Assembly (NCBI GenBank): GCA_004560045.1
Contig: SFWF01000017.1
Location: 1-37,889 of the forward strand
DNA from: a bacterium
GTDB taxonomy: Bacteria; Bacillota; Clostridia; Oscillospirales; Acutalibacteraceae
Direction: 5' to 3'
Length of the DNA stretch: 37,889 nt
Part shown: positions 32,758 to 37,889 of the stretch, piece by piece
How positions within the stretch are numbered: position 1 is the first letter of the stretch
How the letters are laid out: every line of letters starts with the position of its first letter
The notes under the pieces: model-generated
What the model saw: only the letters and a program-made list of their open reading frames with translations
What the model was told of the DNA's origin: nothing
Databases searched by the model: none
Made by a program: the position numbers and the translations under genes

Positions 32758-33504
32758 ATGATACCAAGAGACCGAGTACTTTCAAAGCTCGATTCATTAC
32801 TTCGAAGCAACGATTATGCGGGGGCAAAAAGGCTTCTTGAATATTGGCTCGCCGAAGCCGAATATACCCGCGACGGACACGGTATTCTGCTGATGCAAAA
32901 CGAGCTTATGGGACTCTCCCGAAAGCTCGGCGAAAAGGAAAAGGCCGTAGGCTACGCCGAAAAGGCACTTAGTCAGGTTGAGGCTATGGGAATAGCTGAA
33001 AATGTCGGCGCCGCCACCACCTATTTAAACAGCGCTACGGTTTTCAAGGCCTTCGGCGACCCCGAAAGGTCGATCGCTCTTTTCGAGAAGGCAAGGACCA
33101 TTTACGAACGCGAGCTCTCCCCCACCGACGACCGACTCGGCGGACTTTATAACAATATGGGGCTTACCCTTGTTGATTTAGGCCGCTTCGGGGAGGCCGA
33201 GGAGCTTTATCTTAAGGCAATTTCGGTTATGGAATCGGCGGAGGGCAAGGAGCCTGAGGAGGCCATAACCTATCTTAATATGGCGTCGGCGGCCGAGGCC
33301 GAGCTCGGACTCCTTCGCGCAAAAGAGAAGATTTCGGCCCTTCTTTCAAAGGCGGCCGAGCGCATGGATATAGGAAAGGACCGCACCGACGGAAACTACG
33401 CCTTCGTATGTGAAAAGTGCGCTACCGTTTTCGGCTACTACGGAAACGAGGACTACGCAAGAGAGCTTAGCGAGCGGTGCAGGAGGATATATGAAGGGAA
33501 TTGA
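32758..33504 (+). CDS. Tetratricopeptide repeat protein
   Basis: 248-aa soluble, all-helical protein with several TPR units, for example AGAKRLLEYWLAEAEY, then LGEKEKAVGYAEKALSQVE, FGDPERSIALFEKARTIYE and LGRFGEAEELYLKAISVME. Such repeats bind partner proteins. The start is the ATG at 32758 with GGAGG seven bases upstream. The reading frame overlaps the next gene by 14 bases. The tight coupling suggests that it forms a complex with, or controls, the DUF4037 protein. Confidence 0.85.
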   Translation: MIPRDRVLSKLDSLLRSNDYAGAKRLLEYWLAEAEYTRDGHGILLMQNELMGLSRKLGEKEKAVGYAEKALSQVEAMGIAENVGAATTYLNSATVFKAFGDPERSIALFEKARTIYERELSPTDDRLGGLYNNMGLTLVDLGRFGEAEELYLKAISVMESAEGKEPEEAITYLNMASAAEAELGLLRAKEKISALLSKAAERMDIGKDRTDGNYAFVCEKCATVFGYYGNEDYARELSERCRRIYEGN

Positions 33505-34432
33505 GCTTTCGAAAAAATATTTTGAGGCCTTTGGAAAAGAGGTTTTAGAGACTGAATTTTCGTCGGTTTTGCCTCTTATTGCCGTCGGTCTTGCAGGAAG
33601 CGGCTCGGAGTGCTTAGGCTTCGACGACGAAATTTCGGCAGACCACGATTTCGAGCCCGGCTTTTGTATTTTTCTACCCGACGAAAATACCGTCGACCGC
33701 AGAACGGCCTTTCTTTTGGAGCGAGCCTACGCAAAGCTTCCGAAGGAATTTATGGGCTTTAAGAGAAGTCCCCTTAGTCCCGTCGGCGGAAACCGTCACG
33801 GGGTCATACGTATGGAGGATTTTTTCCTTGAAAAGGTCGGAAGCGGGGACGGCAGGCTTAGCCTCGGTCAGTGGTTTTCGGTACCCGAGCAGGGACTTCT
33901 TGAGGCCACAAGCGGAGCGGTATTTTTCGATAACTTAGGGGAGTTTTCAGCGGTCAGAAAAAGGCTTGACTATTTCCCCGAGGATATAAGACTTAAAAAG
34001 CTTTGCGGCAATCTTCTCCTTATGGGGCAGTCGGGGCAGTATAACTATAAAAGATGTGTCCTCAGAGGCGACACGGCGGCGGCCCAGATGGCGGTGTTTG
34101 AGTTTGTTAAAAGCGCTTTACATTCCATATATTTACTTAACAGGGTCTATATGCCCTATTATAAATGGAGCTTCAGAGGGCTTAAGGGGCTGTCGGTGCT
34201 CGGCGGCCTTTCGGGGGACTTAGAGTATCTTATTTCGAGCGGTAACTCCTCCGACGAGGCCGAAAAAAAGGCCGCAGTTATCGAGGATATATGTAAAAAA
34301 ATTGCCTACGAGCAAAAAGAGCAGGGTTTGACCGACGCAGACGGCGCCGAAATGGAGCAGCAGGCCTACGCCGTAAACGAAAAAATAACCGACCACGCCG
34401 TCCGCACTATGCATATATTAAGCGGTGTGTGA
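33491..34432 (+). CDS. DUF4037 domain protein with nucleotidyltransferase-like motif
   Basis: 313-aa soluble protein. The N-terminus carries GSGSE (36-40) followed by ISADHDFEPGF with Asp51 and Asp53, a spacing close to the GS...DxD signature of the nucleotidyltransferase fold. The C-terminal half is helical with KRCVLRGDTAAAQMAVFEFV and matches DUF4037. The start ATG at 33491 has AGGAGG just upstream, inside the end of the TPR gene. It could transfer a nucleotide to a small molecule or a partner, as in antibiotic nucleotidyltransferases or MNT-type antitoxins; the actual activity is unknown. A strong terminator follows. Confidence 0.8.
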   Translation: MKGIELSKKYFEAFGKEVLETEFSSVLPLIAVGLAGSGSECLGFDDEISADHDFEPGFCIFLPDENTVDRRTAFLLERAYAKLPKEFMGFKRSPLSPVGGNRHGVIRMEDFFLEKVGSGDGRLSLGQWFSVPEQGLLEATSGAVFFDNLGEFSAVRKRLDYFPEDIRLKKLCGNLLLMGQSGQYNYKRCVLRGDTAAAQMAVFEFVKSALHSIYLLNRVYMPYYKWSFRGLKGLSVLGGLSGDLEYLISSGNSSDEAEKKAAVIEDICKKIAYEQKEQGLTDADGAEMEQQAYAVNEKITDHAVRTMHILSGV

Positions 34433-34462
34433 TTTGGTTTAAATTTAATATTTACAGTGAAA

Positions 34463-34500
34463 AGCGGCTACGATTTTTTGATCGTAGCCGCTCGGTTTTT
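34463..34500 (+). terminator. Terminator after the DUF4037 gene
   Basis: Perfect 12-bp stem AGCGGCTACGAT / ATCGTAGCCGCT, 6-base loop, then CGGTTTTT. It shares the GGCTACG stem core with the hairpins at 12959 and 37737. Confidence 0.93.
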
Positions 34501-34531
34501 GCACAGAAGATCGTTTATGATATAGAAAAAA

Positions 34532-35479
34532 CTATAACGACAATGCCTGAAGCAGGCCCTTAAGATAGCCGATTGCGAACATTCGGCCCATAGCGTCGTA
34601 GCCCGGGAGGGTCGAGACCTCCCCTGCCATGGTGGGGACGTGGTCGACGCGGATGGGAACGTCGATACCGTTTTCTCCGTAGACCCTTAAGACCTCGGCC
34701 ATATCGATAACCCCGTTATCGTGGAAGGTCTCGCGGAAGGCTTCGGGGATACCTACGGTATTTCTGAAATGAATAAAGAATATCTTATCCCTGAATTCCT
34801 TTATTACCTCGGGCAGGCTTTCGCCCATAATAACGTAGTTTGCCTGACACATGGTTATGCCGAGACTGTCGCTTTTCAAAACGTCGTTTACGGCGCGGCG
34901 GATGTTTTCGCGGCTTATCATTATACGCTCAACCTCTCCGAGTCGGGGTATCGGCGGATCGTCGGGATGAAGCGCAAGCTTTATGCCGTACCTTTCGGCC
35001 TCGGGAATAACTGCCTTTATAAAATATTCGTAGTTTTTCCAAAGCCGGTCGGCGGTTATCTTTTTATCGGTTGGAGTAAAGTCGGAAAGGTTGAAGGCGG
35101 TTACCCTTGCCCCTCCCCTTTCGGGGTAGTCGGAACGGGTCCGAAGCCAGCCGATATGAGCCATCCAATTAAAGCAGATGGTTTTTATACCGAGGCTTTC
35201 CATTATGGGGAACATTTTTAAAACCTTTTCGATGGACTCGTCACGTTTTTCGTCTCCTGCCTTTATATGGTCGTGGAGGACATTGGGCATAGGCTCGATT
35301 ATAACGGGGGTCACACCGAAATCGGTAAAGCGCTTATAAACCTTGTCCCAATGGGTCTTGTCGGTAAGGTCGAAGGACTCCTCCTCGGGCAGACGGATAA
35401 CGGCGTGTTCAACTCCGCACTGCTTAGCAACCTCCCACGCAAGGTCTTTTTCGCTTCTGAAATAGTCGGTCAGCAGCAT
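34532..35479 (-). CDS. uxuA: Mannonate dehydratase-like protein (UxuA family)
   Basis: 315-aa cytoplasmic TIM-barrel enzyme. UxuA dehydrates D-mannonate to 2-keto-3-deoxygluconate in glucuronate catabolism. Family motifs are LALHPDDPPIP (168-178), TMCQANY (209-215), FIHFRN (235-240), TFHDNGVIDM (251-260) and VDHVPTMAGE (278-287), covering the metal ligands (His171, Cys211, His237, Asp279). It is shorter than typical UxuA (about 350-390 aa) and begins MLLTDYF rather than with the usual WR.YG motif, so it may be a divergent member with another acid-sugar substrate. The start ATG at 35479 has AAGGAG upstream and its own promoter. No uxaC or uxuB gene is adjacent. Confidence 0.78.
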   Translation of the reverse strand: MLLTDYFRSEKDLAWEVAKQCGVEHAVIRLPEEESFDLTDKTHWDKVYKRFTDFGVTPVIIEPMPNVLHDHIKAGDEKRDESIEKVLKMFPIMESLGIKTICFNWMAHIGWLRTRSDYPERGGARVTAFNLSDFTPTDKKITADRLWKNYEYFIKAVIPEAERYGIKLALHPDDPPIPRLGEVERIMISRENIRRAVNDVLKSDSLGITMCQANYVIMGESLPEVIKEFRDKIFFIHFRNTVGIPEAFRETFHDNGVIDMAEVLRVYGENGIDVPIRVDHVPTMAGEVSTLPGYDAMGRMFAIGYLKGLLQALSL

Positions 35480-35508
35480 ATCATTGCTCCTTATTTGCTT
35501 TTTAAGAC

Positions 35509-35537
35509 ATTATATCTCGGTTACTTATATTAGTAAA
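35509..35537 (-). promoter_or_regulatory. Promoter of the uxuA-like gene
   Basis: Minus strand: TTTACT (35532-35537), 17-bp spacer, TATAAT (35509-35514). Confidence 0.55.
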
Positions 35538-35548
35538 GAAATTTCATA

Positions 35549-35734
35549 TTACGAAACGGTAATAAGATAGGCCGAGTTGGGGGTAAGGTCGAGCTTTACT
35601 CCGTTACCGTCGTATTCGCCATCGAAGATGGGCTTCGGTCTACCTTCCTCGCGGAGAGGCTTGATTTCTTCACCCGACAAAGGCTCGGTACTGCCGGGTA
35701 TAGGCCAAGGGGGCAAAAAGCAAGATAATTCTTT
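35549..35734 (-). pseudogene. Remnant of the C-terminus of a carbohydrate-active protein
   Basis: A minus-strand open stretch of 61 codons without a good start (preceded by an in-frame TGA) ends ...FDGEYDGNGVKLDLTPNSAYLITVS and stop. The last 20 residues resemble the final beta-strand of the C-terminal beta-sandwich found at the ends of glycosidases (pattern vxLxPxSaxxIxv). It is preceded by a Pro/Glu-rich stretch. It seems to be the tail of a degraded gene; chance coding is possible. Confidence 0.35.
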
Positions 35735-35739
35735 TCAAA

Positions 35740-35766
35740 AGTGTACAAAAATCGCACAATAGTGTA
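35740..35766 (+). promoter_or_regulatory. Candidate AraC-type operator (direct repeats 21 bp apart)
   Basis: AGTGTA at 35740-35745 and again at 35761-35766, in direct repetition with 21-bp phasing. The second copy abuts the -35 box, the activating arrangement for AraC proteins. Confidence 0.4.
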
Positions 35767-35795
35767 TTGACTCGAAGGCTTTTTGGCTTTAAAAT
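35767..35795 (+). promoter_or_regulatory. Promoter of the DUF4838 gene
   Basis: TTGACT at 35767-35772, 17-bp spacer, TAAAAT at 35790-35795; AAGGAGG ribosome site at 35808-35814. Confidence 0.7.
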
Positions 35796-35821
35796 CAGAA
35801 TATCTTTAAGGAGGTATATTT

Positions 35822-37729
35822 ATGAGATTTACTATTGCACAGATCGGTAACCACGAAACGGTCGCCTTTGCCGCCAGAGAGCTTAAAAGACTTATCCTTA
35901 AAATGGACCGTTTTCTTACCACCGATATAAGAATTTACGATAGCTTTGACCCCGAGGTAAAAAGGGTCGTTTGGGTCGGCCTTGACGGAAGTCTTAAAAG
36001 AAGTCTCGACGAGACGGTAAGCATTAAGGTCAAAAGTGGCGCGGGAATTATAACCGGCTCTAACGAGTGCGCCGTGCTTATCGGCGTTTACCGCTTTATG
36101 TACGAGCTGGGCTGTCGCTTTATCCGTCCCGGTGCCGACGGCGAAAAGATCCCCGAAAGAAGCCTTTCGGCTGAGGACCTTACGGTAGAGGTTCTCGACA
36201 CCCCCTCCTACCGTCACAGAGCGGTCTGTATCGAGGGCTCGGTCAGCTTCGACCACGTTTACAATATGATCGACTGGCTCCCGAAGGTCGGAATGAGCGG
36301 ATATTTCGTTCAGTTCTTTACCCCCTCCACCTTCTTTAAAAGATATTATAGAAAGTTTTACAAGGATCCCGCCGATCCCGATTTCGAAAACGAGCTTACC
36401 GACGATGACGTTGACAGTATGATGAAGGTCATCGAGAAGGAGATAGCCCTTCGAAGCCTTAAGTTCCACGCGGTAGGTCACGGCTGGACCTGTGTTCCCT
36501 TTGGTATTGAGGCTTCGGGCTGGGAGGAGTATACCAAGGAAATTCCTGAAGAAACGAAAAAGCTTTTGGCCGAGGTAAAGGGAGAGCGAAATATTTTCCA
36601 GTGTGCCCTCAATACGAATCTTTGCTATTCTAACCCCGAGGTTCAGGAGCGTATGACCGACGCTATGGTGGAATACTGCAGGACACATCCCGCGGTAAAT
36701 TACCTCCATTTCTGGATGGCCGACGGTTCTAATAACCACTGTGAATGTGAAAACTGCAGAAAAATGCGTCCCTCCGATTTCTACGTTCAGATGCTCAATA
36801 AGCTCGATAAGAAGCTTACCGCAGAGGGAATCGAAACCAAGATAGTCTGCCTTATCTACGTTGACCTTTTATGGGAGCCCGAGGAGGAAAGGATCGAAAA
36901 TCCCGACCGCTTCGTCCTTATGTTCGCCCCCATTACCCGTACCTATTCGGCCGCCCTTAACGACTTTGACAAGAGCGCTCCCGTAGAGCTTGCTCCCTAT
37001 AAGAGAAACGAAAACAAGATGCCCTCCTCGGTTGCAGAAAATGTTCTTCGCCTCAAGAAGTGGCAGGAGACCCACCTCGCCGACGACAGCTTCGATTTCG
37101 ATTATCATCTTATGTGGGATCATCACTTCGACCCCGGCTATTATAACGTTGCGAAGATCCTTCATAAGGATATGTGCGAGCTTGAGCTTATAGGCCTTAA
37201 CGGAATGGTTAGCTGTCAGCTTCAGCGCACCGCATTCCCCACCGCCCTGCCCCTTTACGCAATGGCAAAGGGTCTTTGGGATAAGAACAGTAAGTTTGAA
37301 GACGTTTCCCGTGAATATTTTGCCGCCGCCTTCGGAGAGGACGGCGAGAAGGTTGAGAAGTATTTAAGTGAGCTTTCAGACCTCTTCGATCCCGTTTTCC
37401 TCCGCGCAAACAAAAAGGTTGAAAAGGATGTGGCTATCGCCAACATCGAGAAGGCAAAGGCCCTTATTAAGGAATTCTCCGCAAAGGAGATAAACAAAAA
37501 GGCCGACACCTCCCCCGACTGGAAATACCTTCAGTGCCATGCCGAAATGGTGCCCTTATTTGCCGACGCTCTTATCGCAAAGATAAGCGAAAACACAGAT
37601 TGGCAGCTATATAAAAAGATATTCGACCAAACAGTCGACAAAAACGCCCATATCACCGACACGGTTTTAGACGACGTTTTTATAAAGGGAGACTCGTGGT
37701 CGTTGCTTAACCGCCACCCGCAGAAGTAA
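35822..37729 (+). CDS. DUF4838 domain-containing putative glycoside hydrolase, 635 aa
   Basis: Cytoplasmic protein without a signal peptide. The N-terminal 125 residues look like the alpha/beta domain that precedes GH20-type barrels (ELKRLILKMD, VWVGLDGS, GVYRFMYELGCRFIRPG). Residues from about 130 to 480 form a probable TIM barrel matching DUF4838 (RHRAVCIEG, FHAVGHGWTC, NYLHFWMADG), and a helical C-terminal domain follows. After the strand ending in Asp301 comes HCECENC (306-312), a CxCxxC motif typical of DUF4838 proteins. DUF4838 members occur in polysaccharide-degrading loci, but the substrate is not known. The start is the ATG at 35822. Confidence 0.8.
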   Translation: MRFTIAQIGNHETVAFAARELKRLILKMDRFLTTDIRIYDSFDPEVKRVVWVGLDGSLKRSLDETVSIKVKSGAGIITGSNECAVLIGVYRFMYELGCRFIRPGADGEKIPERSLSAEDLTVEVLDTPSYRHRAVCIEGSVSFDHVYNMIDWLPKVGMSGYFVQFFTPSTFFKRYYRKFYKDPADPDFENELTDDDVDSMMKVIEKEIALRSLKFHAVGHGWTCVPFGIEASGWEEYTKEIPEETKKLLAEVKGERNIFQCALNTNLCYSNPEVQERMTDAMVEYCRTHPAVNYLHFWMADGSNNHCECENCRKMRPSDFYVQMLNKLDKKLTAEGIETKIVCLIYVDLLWEPEEERIENPDRFVLMFAPITRTYSAALNDFDKSAPVELAPYKRNENKMPSSVAENVLRLKKWQETHLADDSFDFDYHLMWDHHFDPGYYNVAKILHKDMCELELIGLNGMVSCQLQRTAFPTALPLYAMAKGLWDKNSKFEDVSREYFAAAFGEDGEKVEKYLSELSDLFDPVFLRANKKVEKDVAIANIEKAKALIKEFSAKEINKKADTSPDWKYLQCHAEMVPLFADALIAKISENTDWQLYKKIFDQTVDKNAHITDTVLDDVFIKGDSWSLLNRHPQK

Positions 37730-37736
37730 TATATCA

Positions 37737-37766
37737 AAGGGCTACGATCATAAAATCGCAGCCCTT
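37737..37766 (+). terminator. Hairpin after the DUF4838 gene
   Basis: Stem AAGGGCTACGAT / ATCGCAGCCCTT with one mismatch, 6-base loop, but no T run. It is probably a weakened terminator; the rest of the window (37767-37889) shows no gene. Confidence 0.55.
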
Positions 37767-37889
37767 CGGACCGTACTCTTAAGGACAAATTGGTTTTGGA
37801 ACAAAACTGCTCCTGCCTCATTGCCTCAAACCCTCTAAGACACAAAGTATTTCTTCGGTTTGTCGGCTTCGAGAACAGAACAAATTTTT

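Noticed and set aside
37767..37889. Possible start of another gene at the right edge
   Set aside because: No frame on either strand shows a ribosome site or recognisable protein pattern before the window ends.

Overview
The window looks like chromosomal DNA of an uncultured gut-type anaerobic Clostridia (Bacillota). The grounds are the conserved block yloU-yloV(fakA)-recG, strong AGGAGG-type ribosome binding sites before almost every gene, TTG/GTG starts, near-consensus sigma-A promoters, and families typical of these bacteria (YfhO, VUT, YeiH, UPF0309-like SIS, DUF4037, DUF4838). No rRNA, tRNA, CRISPR array, phage or transposase gene was seen. No organism name can be given from sequence alone.

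Layout. 1-225 is a composite of short intergenic repeats. 226-4330 holds yfbR, diverging from yfhO and an EamA transporter gene interrupted by one in-frame stop. 4336-11816 (minus strand) is a housekeeping operon, ymdB, an orphan peptide-type binding lipoprotein, yloU, fakA and recG, followed by a heavy-metal permease gene. 11965-16803 (plus) holds an aldo-keto reductase, the uracil salvage pair uraA-upp, and a VUT transporter overlapping a short-chain dehydrogenase. 16804-17177 is two tandem palindromic repeat elements lying between the arms of a convergent terminator. 17178-19706 holds a ferredoxin-like protein diverging from a Crp/Fnr regulator, with a candidate operator between them, and a YeiH permease.

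From 19918 onward the content is dominated by intracellular carbohydrate metabolism: Gfo/Idh/MocA oxidoreductases, two AraC regulators, a PHP phosphatase, a cytosolic GH28, three large putative glycosidase-like proteins (653, 345 and 635 aa) sharing a CxCxx(C/H) motif, a SIS-domain protein and a mannonate dehydratase-like enzyme. A small ATPase-lipoprotein pair and a TPR-DUF4037 pair are interspersed. None of the sugar-active proteins has a signal peptide and no sugar transporter is present, so they probably act in the cytoplasm on imported oligosaccharides.

The best candidate for an undescribed system is 28148-32641. It is a tightly packed four-gene operon (glycosidase-like TIM-barrel protein, SIS protein, a 230-aa protein resembling a Gfo/Idh substrate domain without its NAD domain, and a Gfo/Idh/MocA oxidoreductase with altered motifs) divergent from an AraC regulator, with a 21-bp-spaced direct repeat between them. 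Its substrate is unknown.
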